Positions 31,396 to 40,096 are shown, counted from the stretch's first letter. The stretch is DNA of 64,000 nucleotides from Georgenia thermotolerans (GCF_009193185.1 NZ_VUKF01000021.1:1-64000); one strand, 5' to 3'. Notes: a model not told the origin generated them from the letters alone. Made by a program: numbers and translations.

Positions 31396-31887
31396 TCAGA
31401 CCCAGCCGGTCATGCGGCGCCCGCGCTGGCGGGGCCCCGTGCCGGAGAGGTCGATGTCGATGACGCGCTCGCGGGTGGCGGCGCGCAGCGCGCCGACGAT
31501 CCAGCTGTTGAGGGAGCGGCCGCTGCGCGCGGCGAGCTCCTCGGCGCGCGCCTTGACCGACTCGGGGATGCGCACGGTGATCCGGGCGAGGGTCTCGCCG
31601 CCGTCGTCCTCGTCCTCCGGCGGCAGCGGCGCGGCGGCCGGTGCCGCCGGGACGTCGACGACGAGCTCGGGCTCCCGGCCGCGCAGCCGGACCTCCACGG
31701 CGCCGGCCGGCAGCTCGCTGGTGATCTCCGCGGCGGCCTGGGAGAGGGCGTCCATGAGCGCGAGGCGCACCGCCGGCTCCAGCGCGGGCAGGAGCCGCTC
31801 GGCGGCGGCGCGGGTCTCCGCGCCGCCGGCCTCGGCCGTGGTGAGCAGGTCCTGACGGAGGCTCTCGACGTACGGCGTGATGTCCAT
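31396..31887 (-). CDS. HicB-like ribbon-helix-helix regulator
   Basis: 163 aa. The N-terminal ~85 residues are helical with no clear family; a short acidic linker (PPEDEDDGG) leads to a C-terminal ribbon-helix-helix: ARITVRIPESVKARAEELAARSGRSLNSWIVGAL. RHH proteins bind palindromic operators as dimers, and a perfect 20-bp palindrome sits at this gene's promoter, pointing to autoregulation. ATG 31887 is 7 nt after a CATAGT -10-like box within the palindrome, suggesting a leaderless mRNA. No HicA toxin gene is adjacent. Confidence 0.78.
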   Translation of the reverse strand: MDITPYVESLRQDLLTTAEAGGAETRAAAERLLPALEPAVRLALMDALSQAAAEITSELPAGAVEVRLRGREPELVVDVPAAPAAAPLPPEDEDDGGETLARITVRIPESVKARAEELAARSGRSLNSWIVGALRAATRERVIDIDLSGTGPRQRGRRMTGWV

Positions 31888-31892
31888 GGGCA

Positions 31893-31912
31893 TCACTATG
31901 ACGTCATAGTGA
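31893..31912. promoter_or_regulatory. Perfect 20-bp palindrome, probable RHH operator
   Basis: TCACTATGACGTCATAGTGA is fully self-complementary and AT-richer than its surroundings. It covers the predicted -10 (CATAGT on the minus strand) of the leftward RHH-DUF4097 operon, ideal for autorepression. A further copy of the half-motif GATGTCA lies just to the right. Confidence 0.75.
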
Positions 31913-32062
31913 CATCACGTCAAGCGGGAGCGGTGGGCAGGTCGGCGACACGCCTGGCGGCGTCGTGGGTGCGGCGGCGCGGACGGCGGGCGGTGCCAGG
32001 GTGTTACGCCGGCGCCGGTGCCGGACATCTCCAGGGCGTGAGGCCGATACCGGACGAAGGAT

Positions 32063-32662
32063 GTGACACGGGTGCCGAACGACAGACAGCTGCGGTTCCG
32101 AGATCTCTACGCGCGGACCCGTGACGACGTCCTGCGGTTCGCCAAGCGGCGGGTCCACCCCTCCCACGCCGAGGACGTCGTGGCGGAGGTCTACCTCGTC
32201 GCCTGGCGCAGGCTCGAGGACGCCCCGCGCCTCGCGGGCCCGCAGCGCGCGTGGCTGTTCGGCATCGCCCGCCGGTGCCTCCTCAACGCCTACCGCGCCG
32301 ACGGACGCCGCGCGGCCCTCGCCGTCCGGCTGGCCGCCGCCGGCGAGGTCGCGCACGCGGTGGCCGCGGATCACGACGGGGTGCACCAGCGGATCGACCT
32401 GGCCCGGGCCTGGCGCCGGCTCGGCGCCGAGGACCAGGAGGTCCTCGCGCTGACCGTCTTCGACGACCTGACCTCGACCGAGGCCGCCCAGGTGCTCGGC
32501 ATCACCCCGCCCGCCTACCGGGTGCGGCTCATGCGGGCGCGCCGCCGGCTGCGCCAGCACCTCGACCACCCCGCCCAGCCCACCGACGACATCGCCGACC
32601 CGGCCCCGACGGCCCGCGCCGGCGGGGCGATCGCGCCCCGAGCGAAGGAGACCACGCCATGA
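32063..32662 (+). CDS. ECF RNA polymerase sigma factor
   Basis: 199 aa with region 2 (RDLYARTRDDVLRFAKRRVHPSHAEDVVAEVYLVAWRRL...PQRAWLFGIARRCLLNAYR) and region 4 (EDQEVLALTVFDDLTSTEAAQVLGITPPAYRVRLMRARRRL). A ~35-residue tail follows. GTG 32063, or the in-frame GTG 32072. Its TGA overlaps the start of the next gene, a membrane protein that is probably its cognate regulator. Signal unknown. Confidence 0.9.
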   Translation: MTRVPNDRQLRFRDLYARTRDDVLRFAKRRVHPSHAEDVVAEVYLVAWRRLEDAPRLAGPQRAWLFGIARRCLLNAYRADGRRAALAVRLAAAGEVAHAVAADHDGVHQRIDLARAWRRLGAEDQEVLALTVFDDLTSTEAAQVLGITPPAYRVRLMRARRRLRQHLDHPAQPTDDIADPAPTARAGGAIAPRAKETTP

Positions 32663-33492
32663 CCGCCACCGACGCCGCGCTGCGCACCCTCGACGCCGGC
32701 GGGCCGACCAGCCCGGCCGAGCGTGCCCGGCTCGACGCCCGGATCGAGCGCATGCTCGCCGCCGAGCCCGTCCCCGTCCTCGCCGCACCGGCGCCCGCCC
32801 GGCCGGGCCGGCGTCCCCGACGCGTCCTGGCGCTCGTCGGCGCGGCCGCCGCGATCGCCGTCGGCTTCGTCCTCGTGCCGGGGCCGGGTGACCGCCACGC
32901 CGCCTGGGCGACGTGGACGCCGACGCCGTCCGCGGCCGCGGCCTCCGAGGTCGCCGCGGTGGTCGAGGAGTGCCGCGCCCGGGTGGACCGCCACGGCCCG
33001 GCCACCTTCGACGCCGCCGCGGCGACGGTGGTGCTGTCCGAGCGGCGCGGGGACGTTCTCGCCGTCATCCTGCGGGACCCCGCCCGCGACCTGTCGGCCC
33101 AGTGCCTGGCGGACGCGCCGGCGGGCACGGGAGCCGCCGACCTGCTCGAGTGGGGCGTGGCGGGCAGCGAGGGCCCGCCCGCCCTCGCCCCGGCGCGGGG
33201 GTTCCTGGAGGGGTCGATGGCCCAGTTCGGCGGCGACGAGCCGGTCTCCCTCACCGACGGCGCCGTCGGGCAGGACGTGGTCGGGCTGACCATCCACGCC
33301 GGAGGCCGCCGCGTGGAGGCCACCGTCCAGGACGGGCGGTACACCGCGTGGTGGCCGGGCCGCATCTTCGCGGACGAGGACGCCGGTCCCAGCGGCGCGG
33401 GCGGCCCCCGGCCGGACTTCACCGTCGATGTGACGCTCCGCGACGGCACCGTCATCCGCGACGCCCCGCCCTCGCGCCCGATCTGGCGGTAG
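32659..33492 (+). CDS. Single-pass membrane protein, putative anti-sigma factor
   Basis: 277 aa: ~55 cytosolic residues, one membrane helix (RVLALVGAAAAIAVGFVLV, about residues 56-76) and a ~200-residue external domain with no family I recognise. Overlap with the sigma gene (ATGA) and inside-helix-outside topology suggest an anti-sigma factor, but the zinc-binding HxxxCxxC motif of ZAS proteins is missing. Alternatively it is a sigma-dependent surface protein. Confidence 0.6.
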   Translation: MTATDAALRTLDAGGPTSPAERARLDARIERMLAAEPVPVLAAPAPARPGRRPRRVLALVGAAAAIAVGFVLVPGPGDRHAAWATWTPTPSAAAASEVAAVVEECRARVDRHGPATFDAAAATVVLSERRGDVLAVILRDPARDLSAQCLADAPAGTGAADLLEWGVAGSEGPPALAPARGFLEGSMAQFGGDEPVSLTDGAVGQDVVGLTIHAGGRRVEATVQDGRYTAWWPGRIFADEDAGPSGAGGPRPDFTVDVTLRDGTVIRDAPPSRPIWR

Positions 33493-33601
33493 GGGCGACG
33501 GCTGCGGCCCGCCGGCAGCGGTGTCGTCCGGATGCCCCCACGACCGCCGCCCGGCGGTGTCGGGGCTCGACCCGGGTCCGCCGCCGGCCGTACTTTGCCC
33601 G

Positions 33602-33633
33602 CAGCTCGGCAGGCCTCGCGCGCTGCCGAGCTG
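33602..33633 (+). terminator. Hairpin after the sigma/membrane-protein operon
   Basis: CAGCTCGGCAG and CTGCCGAGCTG form an 11-bp perfect stem with a 10-nt loop, 110 bp after the operon stop and before the lysE promoter. Probable terminator. Confidence 0.5.
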
Positions 33634-33689
33634 TGCGCTCCGCGGGCGTAACGGGGCGGCCGTGGGGCGCACCCTGCTATACCTGCCGC

Positions 33690-33743
33690 GTGCCCGCCGC
33701 GTCCCCGCAACTGCCACCCGGCCCGGCCCGCCCGCCGGCATGA
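33690..33743 (+). CDS. Proline-rich uORF overlapping the lysE start
   Basis: GTG ORF of 17 codons, VPAASPQLPPGPARPPA, whose TGA overlaps the ATG of the LysE gene (ATGA at 33740-33743). TATACC at 33678-33683 lies 6 nt before the GTG, so transcription may start at it. It would couple exporter translation to its own; the Pro-Pro pairs could slow ribosomes. Coding by chance is possible in such a short frame. Confidence 0.45.
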   Translation: MPAASPQLPPGPARPPA

Positions 33744-34351
33744 CCGCCGCCCTGCTCGCCGGCGTCGCCGCCGGGTACGCCATCGCGATCCCGGTCGGCG
33801 CCATCGCGGCCTACCTGCTCACCCTCGGCGCTCAGCAGGGCTGGCGCACCGCGGCCGGGGGCGGACTGGGCGCGGCACTCGTCGACGGGCTCTACGCGGC
33901 GGTCGCCGTCTTCGTGGGCGCCCTCGTCGCGCCGGCCATCGCCACCGTCGCCGAGCCGCTGCGCTGGGGCTCCGCCGTGGTGCTCGTGGGGCTCGCACTC
34001 TGGCTGCTGCGGCCGGCGAGGCCCGACGGCCCGGCCGCGGCCGTCACACGGACGTCGCCGGGCCGGGCGTTCGCCACGGTCTTCGCGCTCACGCTGGTCA
34101 ACCCCGCCACGGTGATCTACTTCGCCGCGCTCGTGGCGGGCTCGACGATCAGCGCCACGGCGGGGGCGGCCGAGCGGGCGGTCTTCGTGCTCGGCGCGCT
34201 GGCGGCCTCCGCGAGCTGGCAGCTGCTGCTGGCCGGCGCCGGCGCGACGCTCGGGCGGTTCCTCTCCGGGCCCCGCGGCCGGCGCTGGACGGCGGTGCTC
34301 GGCGGCACCGCCGTCCTGCTGCTGGCCCTCCGCACCGCGCTCGGAGCCTAG
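33740..34351 (+). CDS. LysE/RhtB-family exporter
   Basis: 203 aa with six hydrophobic segments beginning GVAAGYAIAIPVGAIAAYLLTLGAQQGW, the LysE-family N-terminal signature, and NPATVIYFAALVAG in the middle. Family members export amino acids or small metabolites. No Shine-Dalgarno precedes ATG 33740; translation is probably coupled to the upstream uORF. Convergent with the DASS symporter gene. Confidence 0.85.
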   Translation: MTAALLAGVAAGYAIAIPVGAIAAYLLTLGAQQGWRTAAGGGLGAALVDGLYAAVAVFVGALVAPAIATVAEPLRWGSAVVLVGLALWLLRPARPDGPAAAVTRTSPGRAFATVFALTLVNPATVIYFAALVAGSTISATAGAAERAVFVLGALAASASWQLLLAGAGATLGRFLSGPRGRRWTAVLGGTAVLLLALRTALGA

Positions 34352-34457
34352 GAAGGCATCGCCGCCGGTGAGCGAGTGCTGCAACGGAGGCAGGAAGACC
34401 CGGGGGCTTCGAGTGCCGGCAGTACCCCCGACGTGTGCCGACGCGGGCTTGAGCTCG

Positions 34458-36038
34458 TCACAGCCCGACGCCGAACACCAGCGGCACGATCGTGTAGAGC
34501 GCCACGATGATGACCGCGAGCGAGATGACGTTGAGCCACACGCCGGCTCGAACCATCTGCTTGATGGTCACCTCCCCGGAGCCGAAGGCCACCGCGTTCG
34601 ACGGCGTCGCGACGGGGAGCATGTAGGCCGAGCACACGGCCAGGGTGACCGTGATGGTCATCAGCAGCGGATCCAGGCCGATCCCGACCGCGATGGCGCC
34701 GAAGATGGGGAAGAAGGCGGCGGCGGTGGCGGTGTTGGAGGTCAGTTCCGTCAGGGCCAGGCCGACGACGGCCACGGCCAGGATGATGACGACGGGCGGC
34801 AGCCCGGCCAGGCCGCCGACCTCGTTCCCGATCCACTGGGAGAAACCGGTCGCAGAGAACATGGCCGAGAGGGACAGGCCGCCGCCGAAGAGCAGCAGCA
34901 GGCCCCAGGGGATCTCCTTGGCCGCGGACCAGCGCAGCAGCGGGGTGCCGGCCGGGTCCACCGAACGCTTCTCGGCGGGGACGAGGAAGCAGGCGATGGC
35001 GGCGGCCATGGCCACCTGGGTGTCCGAGATGGTGCCGAGGAACGGCAACGCGGAGGCGACCGCCGGGATATCGGCGATGAAGGGCACGAAGACCCAGAAG
35101 AAGATGGCCAGCAGGAAGATGGTGGCCACGCGGCGTTCGGGGGTCGTCATCCGGCCGAGGTTGGCCAGCTCCTGACGGATCATCTCCGCTCCGCCCGGGA
35201 TCCGATCCACCTCGGGCCGAAAGACCAGGCGGGTCAGCACGAGCCAGGCGATGATGAGCATGACCACGGCCCACGGCACGCCCACCAGCATCCAGCGGCC
35301 GAACTCCATGTCGAAGCCGTGGGCCTCGCCCAGATAGGCCTTCATCAACGCCATGGGCGGCTGGCCGATGAGCGTGGCGGTCGAACCGATGGTCACGCCG
35401 TAGGCGACGCCGAGCAGCATCGACGCGGCGAACTTCGCACCGCCGGCCCGGCTGTCCACCCGGCGCACCAGGCGCAGGATGGACACCGCGATCGGCACCA
35501 TGATGACGGCGGTAGCCGTGTTGGACACCCACGCCGAGATGAAGGCCGAAGCGGCCATGAGCCCGAGCACGATCTGCGTCGGGCGGGTGCCCACGGCGCG
35601 GATGGTCACCATGGCCACGCGAAGGTGCAGGTTGGACTTCTCCGTGGCGAGGCCCAGGATCACGCCGCCCATCACGAGGAAGACGACGGAGTCGGCGTAG
35701 GGGGCGGCGACCTCACCCATCGTGCCCATGCCGAACAGCGGGAACAGCACCAGCGGCAGCAGGGAGGTGACCGGGATCGGGGCAGCCTCCGTCATCCACC
35801 AGATCGCCATCCACAACGCGCAGCCCGCGACGGCCCTACCTTCGAAAGGCAGCGAGTCCGGCAGGACGAGGCCCAGGATCAGGCCGGCCGCCGGCCCGAG
35901 GGCGAGCAGCGCCCAGTTGCGCTTCGTGCCGCCGTCGAACGAGTCGGTACCCGTCTGTGGGGCGGGGGAGGCGTCGGGAGCCGGAAGCGTGGCCGCGGCG
36001 GACAGGCCTTTGTCCGGGGCAGGCGACTGGGGTGACAT
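34458..36038 (-). CDS. DASS-family sodium-coupled dicarboxylate symporter
   Basis: 526 aa, about 12 membrane helices. The ~35 N-terminal residues are Pro/Ser-rich, followed by TM segments; family motifs are MTEAAPIPVTSLLPLVLFP, AWVSNTATAVIMVPIAVS and the second SNT-type motif ELTSNTATAAAFFPI. DASS proteins import C4-C6 dicarboxylates, sulfate or citrate. Divergent from lysR-catB-catC, whose substrate muconate is a dicarboxylate, so muconate uptake is a reasonable inference. ATG 36038 follows GAGGGATATCC. Confidence 0.88.
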   Translation of the reverse strand: MSPQSPAPDKGLSAAATLPAPDASPAPQTGTDSFDGGTKRNWALLALGPAAGLILGLVLPDSLPFEGRAVAGCALWMAIWWMTEAAPIPVTSLLPLVLFPLFGMGTMGEVAAPYADSVVFLVMGGVILGLATEKSNLHLRVAMVTIRAVGTRPTQIVLGLMAASAFISAWVSNTATAVIMVPIAVSILRLVRRVDSRAGGAKFAASMLLGVAYGVTIGSTATLIGQPPMALMKAYLGEAHGFDMEFGRWMLVGVPWAVVMLIIAWLVLTRLVFRPEVDRIPGGAEMIRQELANLGRMTTPERRVATIFLLAIFFWVFVPFIADIPAVASALPFLGTISDTQVAMAAAIACFLVPAEKRSVDPAGTPLLRWSAAKEIPWGLLLLFGGGLSLSAMFSATGFSQWIGNEVGGLAGLPPVVIILAVAVVGLALTELTSNTATAAAFFPIFGAIAVGIGLDPLLMTITVTLAVCSAYMLPVATPSNAVAFGSGEVTIKQMVRAGVWLNVISLAVIIVALYTIVPLVFGVGL

Positions 36039-36171
36039 GGATATCCCTCGGAATGGTTGGTGGGGTCTCGGCAGTCCGGCGCGCTGGCCGACCTGCCGGT
36101 CGGCGCGGGGCCCGCGCCGTTGCTTCAGTGGCGCGCTCCACACTAGGGCGCGCGACCTAGAGGTTGAAGTA

Positions 36172-36196
36172 CATATTGGACGCCGATTGATATGTT
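36172..36196. promoter_or_regulatory. Candidate LysR operator
   Basis: ACATAT (36172-36177) and ATATGT (36191-36196) form an interrupted palindrome with a 13-nt centre in an AT-rich patch between the divergent symporter and lysR genes, the usual place for a LysR-type activator site. Confidence 0.5.
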
Positions 36197-36279
36197 CATC
36201 GTCTTATTGGGGCTCGAACTGGTCTTTCCCTCGCGACCGAGAGGCTCCCTAGGGTGACCTGCGACGAAAGGGAGGCGGC

Positions 36280-37263
36280 GTGGACATCCGACAGCTGCGG
36301 TACTTCGTGGCCGTGGCCGAGGAGCGCCATTTCGGTCGTGCCGCCGAGCGCCTGCACATGGCGCAGCCGCCCCTGTCCCAGCAGATCAAGCAGCTGGAGG
36401 CCTCGCTCGACACCACCTTGCTCGAGCGCACCACCCGCAAGGTCGAGCTGACCGAGGCGGGCCGGCTGATGCTCGAGCGCGCCCGGCGGGTCCTGGCCGA
36501 CCTGGACGCGTTGGCCCACGACGTGCGCGAGGTCGGCCGTGGCGCGGCCGGCGTGCTGCGCGTGGGCTTCGCCGGCTCGGCCACCTACCGGCTCATGCCC
36601 TCCCTCGTCCAGGTGGCCCGCGCCGAGCTTCCCGGTGTGCAGCTGCAGGTCCAGGGGGAGCTGCTGACCCCGGACATGGAACGGGCCCTGCTGGACAACC
36701 GTTTGGACGTGGCCGTGCTGCGTCCTCCGGTCCAGTCCCGCCAGGTCCACATGGAGGTCTTGGAGGAGGAGCGCCTGTTGGCCGCCGTGCCTCCCGGGCA
36801 CCGATTGGCTCCGGCCACCGGCGACGTGTCCCTGTCCGAGCTGGCTGAGGAGGACTTCATCTTCTACCCGCCCACCTCGGCCATCGCCACCATCACGCGC
36901 GAGGCTTGTCGCCAGGCCGGTTTCCGGCCGCGCATCGTGCAGGAGGCCGGCGAGACGTCCACGCTGCTGGCCTTCGTCGGAGCCGGGATGGGCGTCGCGC
37001 TCGTGCCGGAGGGTGCCCGGTGGGCCGGCCCGCACGGGGTGGCCTACCGCCCGGTGACCGCCACGCCCGCCGTGGAGCTCGCCGTGGCCTGGTCGGCCGA
37101 CCGGCGGACCGCCTTCGTGCCGGCCTTCCTGGAGCTGGCCCGCCGCGCGTCGGCCACTCTCGCCAGTCCGGAGCCGAAACAGAGCGTCGAACCCGGTTCT
37201 TGCCGTTCGGCCAGCACCACCAGCCCCACCGACACGACCACCCCTGCTGAGGAACGCCCGTGA
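36280..37263 (+). CDS. LysR-family regulator of the muconate genes (CatR/BenM-like)
   Basis: 327 aa. Winged helix at the N-terminus (DIRQLRYFVAVAEERHFGRAAERLHMAQPPLSQQIKQLE) and a LysR effector domain typical of CatR/CatM/BenM. GTG 36280 follows GGGAGGC. The TGA overlaps the catB GTG, so regulator and enzymes are co-translated, which is unusual as LysR genes are mostly divergent from their targets. Probably activated by cis,cis-muconate. The last ~35 residues (Ser/Thr/Pro) go beyond the usual length. Codons such as TTG are more frequent than in neighbours. Confidence 0.88.
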   Translation: MDIRQLRYFVAVAEERHFGRAAERLHMAQPPLSQQIKQLEASLDTTLLERTTRKVELTEAGRLMLERARRVLADLDALAHDVREVGRGAAGVLRVGFAGSATYRLMPSLVQVARAELPGVQLQVQGELLTPDMERALLDNRLDVAVLRPPVQSRQVHMEVLEEERLLAAVPPGHRLAPATGDVSLSELAEEDFIFYPPTSAIATITREACRQAGFRPRIVQEAGETSTLLAFVGAGMGVALVPEGARWAGPHGVAYRPVTATPAVELAVAWSADRRTAFVPAFLELARRASATLASPEPKQSVEPGSCRSASTTSPTDTTTPAEERP

Positions 37264-38363
37264 AGATCGAGCGGATCGAGACGATCCCCTACGCCATCCC
37301 GTACTCCCATCCGTTGGCGTTCGCCTCCGGTGCCGTGCACACGGCCAGCCATGTCCTGGTGCGCATCCACACCGACGAGGGGGTCACCGGTGTCGCCGAC
37401 GCCCCGCCACGGCCGTACACCTACGGGGAGACCCAGGCCTCGATCAAAACCGTGATCGACGAGGTGTTCGCCCCGCAGGTGGTGGGCCTCGACCCGTTCG
37501 ACAGGGAGAAGATCCACGGGGTGATGCGCCGCACCATCCACAACCAGGTGGCCAAGGGCGCCATGGACATCGCCCTGTGGGATCTCGCCGGCAAGGCCTT
37601 GGGGATGCCCGTGCACAAGCTGCTCGGCGGCTGGACGGACTCGATGCGCGTCAGTCACATGCTCGGTTTCCGGCCCGCCCCGGAGCTGCTGGAGGAGGCG
37701 CGCCGCTTCGGCGAGGAGTACGGCATCACCACCTTCAAGCTCAAGGTCGGCCGCAGACCGCTGGACCTGGACGTCGAGGCGTGCCATGTGCTCCGCGAGG
37801 GCCTGGGCGACGGGGTGGAGATCTACCTGGACGCCAACCGCGGATGGACCGCCAACGAGGCGCTGGAGGTGTTGCGCCGCACCGAGGGCTTGGGCTTGAC
37901 CCTTCTCGAGGAGCCCTGCGACGCCAAGGAGGCGATGAGCCGCCGCCGGCTGGTGGAGAAGTCGCCGATCCCGGTGGTCGGGGATGAGTCCGTGCCGACC
38001 GCCGGCGACGTCTCACGAGAACTGCTCTCGGGTGGCTGCAACGCCGTGTGCATCAAGACCGCTCGCTCCGGCTTCACCGAGGCCACCGAGATCCTGGGCT
38101 TGTGCACCGGTCTGGGAGTGGACGTGACCATGGGCAACCAGATCGACACCCAGGTCGGCTCACTGGCCACCGTCACCTTCGGTGCCGCGCATCAAGCCAG
38201 CTCGCGGCGGGCCGGCGAGCTGTCCAACTTCCTGGACATGGCCGATGACCTGATCGCCGAACCGATCCGGATCCAGGACGGGCGGATCACCGTCCGCGAC
38301 CTGCCGGGCGTCGGCGCGGACATCGACGAGGAGAAGCTCGAGAAGTACCGCGGCGACCGCTGA
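37260..38363 (+). CDS. catB: Muconate cycloisomerase (enolase superfamily)
   Basis: Converts cis,cis-muconate to muconolactone in the beta-ketoadipate pathway. 367 aa; catalytic lysine motif FKLKVGR near residue 160, metal ligands in YLDANRGW, LLEEPCD and VVGDES, and the second lysine in CIKTARSG. This matches the MLE subgroup, and the adjacent catC confirms it. GTG 37260 overlaps the lysR stop. The usual partner catechol 1,2-dioxygenase (catA) is not here, so either it lies elsewhere or the cell takes up muconate itself. Confidence 0.92.
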   Translation: MKIERIETIPYAIPYSHPLAFASGAVHTASHVLVRIHTDEGVTGVADAPPRPYTYGETQASIKTVIDEVFAPQVVGLDPFDREKIHGVMRRTIHNQVAKGAMDIALWDLAGKALGMPVHKLLGGWTDSMRVSHMLGFRPAPELLEEARRFGEEYGITTFKLKVGRRPLDLDVEACHVLREGLGDGVEIYLDANRGWTANEALEVLRRTEGLGLTLLEEPCDAKEAMSRRRLVEKSPIPVVGDESVPTAGDVSRELLSGGCNAVCIKTARSGFTEATEILGLCTGLGVDVTMGNQIDTQVGSLATVTFGAAHQASSRRAGELSNFLDMADDLIAEPIRIQDGRITVRDLPGVGADIDEEKLEKYRGDR

Positions 38364-38453
38364 ACGGGAACTCCCGCAGTGCGCCGGGCCGGACGGCACG
38401 GGTTCCCGTCCTGCGGCCAGTCACCAGAAGCACAACCTTGAGGACGGAGAAGA

Positions 38454-38735
38454 ATGCTCTACCTGGTCCGGATGGACGTCAACATCCCCGCCGACATGCC
38501 CGCCGAGGAGCTCGCCCGGCTCCAGGCCGCCGAGAGGGAGTACTCCCAGTCCCTGCAGCTCGACGGCCGCTTCAAGCACCTCTGGCGGGTGGCCGGGGAG
38601 TACGCGAACTACTCCGTCTTCGAGGTCTCCGGCAACGACGAGCTGCATGAGCTGCTCTCCGGACTTCCGATGTTCAGGTACATCACCGCCCACGTCACGC
38701 CCCTGGCGACGCATCCCAACGCCGTCCAGCGCTGA
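38454..38735 (+). CDS. catC: Muconolactone delta-isomerase
   Basis: 93 aa, full length for CatC: MLYLVRMDVNIPADMPAEE at the start, then FKHLWRVAGEYANYSVFEV and LPMFRYITAHVTPLATHP. Isomerises muconolactone to beta-ketoadipate enol-lactone as a decamer. Glu in the N-terminal helix segment (LQAAEREYSQ) is the region of the catalytic acid/base. Follows catB by 90 nt with GAGGACGGAGAA as ribosome-binding site. catD (enol-lactonase) is not in the window. Confidence 0.93.
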   Translation: MLYLVRMDVNIPADMPAEELARLQAAEREYSQSLQLDGRFKHLWRVAGEYANYSVFEVSGNDELHELLSGLPMFRYITAHVTPLATHPNAVQR

Positions 38736-38799
38736 CCTGACCGCGGCCCGGATCGGCCACAGCCCGGGCAGGGCCTCTCACGAGCCGGGTGCGTGCGGA

Positions 38800-39981
38800 C
38801 TACCGCGTCCGCTGCGCGTGCCGGCGGTCCGCGGCCTCGCGGCGTTCCGCGCCCTCCTCGCGGGCGGCGCCCTCGCGCCGCTCCAGCTCCTCCTGGGCGA
38901 TCCGCTCGTTGCGGCGGGCCACCAGCAGCTCGGGCAGCTCGCGGGCCAGCTCGTACCCGTCGCGGCCCTTGACCGTGGGCACGCCGTGCTCGGCGTTGGC
39001 GCTGCGGCGCGGGTTCGGCTCCTCGATCGCCTCGGGCGTGCCGTGGGAGAGTACCTGCTCAGCGGGGGAGAGCTCACGGATGGCGATGGCCGACACGTGC
39101 CGCGGGTGCTCGCGAGCGACGTCGTCATAGATCATCGGGTCGTGCTGGCCGTCGTCGCCCACGAGCAGCCACCGGATCTGCGGGAACGTGATCATGAGGT
39201 TGCGCAGCTGGGTGCGCTTGTGCTCGATGCCGGAGCGGAACCACCCGGTGTTGGTCGGCCCCCAGTCGGTCATGAGCATGGGTCCGTCGGGGTAGCCGTG
39301 CTGGCGCATGAACCCGCGCAGCGTGGGCACCACGTTCCACGCGCCGGTGGACAGGTAGAACACCGGCGCGGTGGGCGCATCCTGCAGCACCGTGCGGTAG
39401 AGCTCGGCCATGCCGGGCACCGCCTTGCGTGCGTTGGTGTGCCGCACGAACGTGTTCCACGCCGCCAGCAGGGCGCGCGGAAGCATGGTCACCATGATCG
39501 TGTCGTCCACGTCCGAGACGATCCCGGCGCGCACGTCCGGGTCGACGACGAGCACCCGCGCCGTGGCCGGCTCGGCCGCGCGGGCCTCGATGGTCACGTC
39601 GTGCCAGCCCGGGGAGAGCCCGTGGTCGCGGACGATGACGTCGATGTACCCGCCGCGGTCGGTCGTGGTGTGCACCTCCTGGTCCCCGGCGCGCACGACG
39701 ACGGGCAGGTAGCCGACCTGGGCGGTGAAGAACGCCCGCCAGCCGCGCTTCGCCTCGCCGGCGACGTTGATCGGCCCGACCGGGGTGATCTCGTCGTCGG
39801 GCGGGGTGCTGGGGTCGGCCATGAGGACCCGGCCGAGCACGTGGACGCTGTGGACCGAGCCGTACCCGGTCAGCCCGATGGTGCGCGGCCGCCAGCCCTT
39901 CTTGCGCAGGTAGCGCACGCTGCGGCGGTTGATCGCGTCGTCGAGCGCGAGGCCGATCCGAGACAGTGCCACGGCTGACAC
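38800..39981 (-). CDS. App1/DUF2183-family phosphatidate phosphatase-like protein
   Basis: 393 aa. HAD-type catalytic motif GIVSDVDDTIMVT (DxDxT) near residue 155 and VFYLSTGAWNVVPTLRGFM later, characteristic of App1/DUF2183. Fungal App1 dephosphorylates phosphatidic acid; bacterial roles are not well known. The N-terminal half has a beta domain; the last ~60 residues are a charged Glu/Arg helix. GTG 39981 or 39972. Monocistronic. Confidence 0.82.
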   Translation of the reverse strand: MSAVALSRIGLALDDAINRRSVRYLRKKGWRPRTIGLTGYGSVHSVHVLGRVLMADPSTPPDDEITPVGPINVAGEAKRGWRAFFTAQVGYLPVVVRAGDQEVHTTTDRGGYIDVIVRDHGLSPGWHDVTIEARAAEPATARVLVVDPDVRAGIVSDVDDTIMVTMLPRALLAAWNTFVRHTNARKAVPGMAELYRTVLQDAPTAPVFYLSTGAWNVVPTLRGFMRQHGYPDGPMLMTDWGPTNTGWFRSGIEHKRTQLRNLMITFPQIRWLLVGDDGQHDPMIYDDVAREHPRHVSAIAIRELSPAEQVLSHGTPEAIEEPNPRRSANAEHGVPTVKGRDGYELARELPELLVARRNERIAQEELERREGAAREEGAERREAADRRHAQRTR

Positions 39982-40062
39982 CCTAGACGGCGCCGTGGCG
40001 GCGGGCTCGGGCGGCCGCCCGCGCCGCCGGTCGGCGCGTCGCGGTCGCGGCCGGGCACGGCA

Positions 40063-40096
40063 GGGGCCGGGCGCCCGTCACGGATCGCCCGGCCCC
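40063..40096. terminator. Hairpin after the DUF6458 gene
   Basis: GGGGCCGGGCG and CGCCCGGCCCC form an 11-bp stem with a 12-nt loop, just downstream of the leftward DUF6458 stop. Confidence 0.5.

Noticed and set aside
31396-31887. HicA-HicB toxin-antitoxin system
   Set aside because: Only the HicB-like RHH part is present; no small HicA toxin gene lies beside it.
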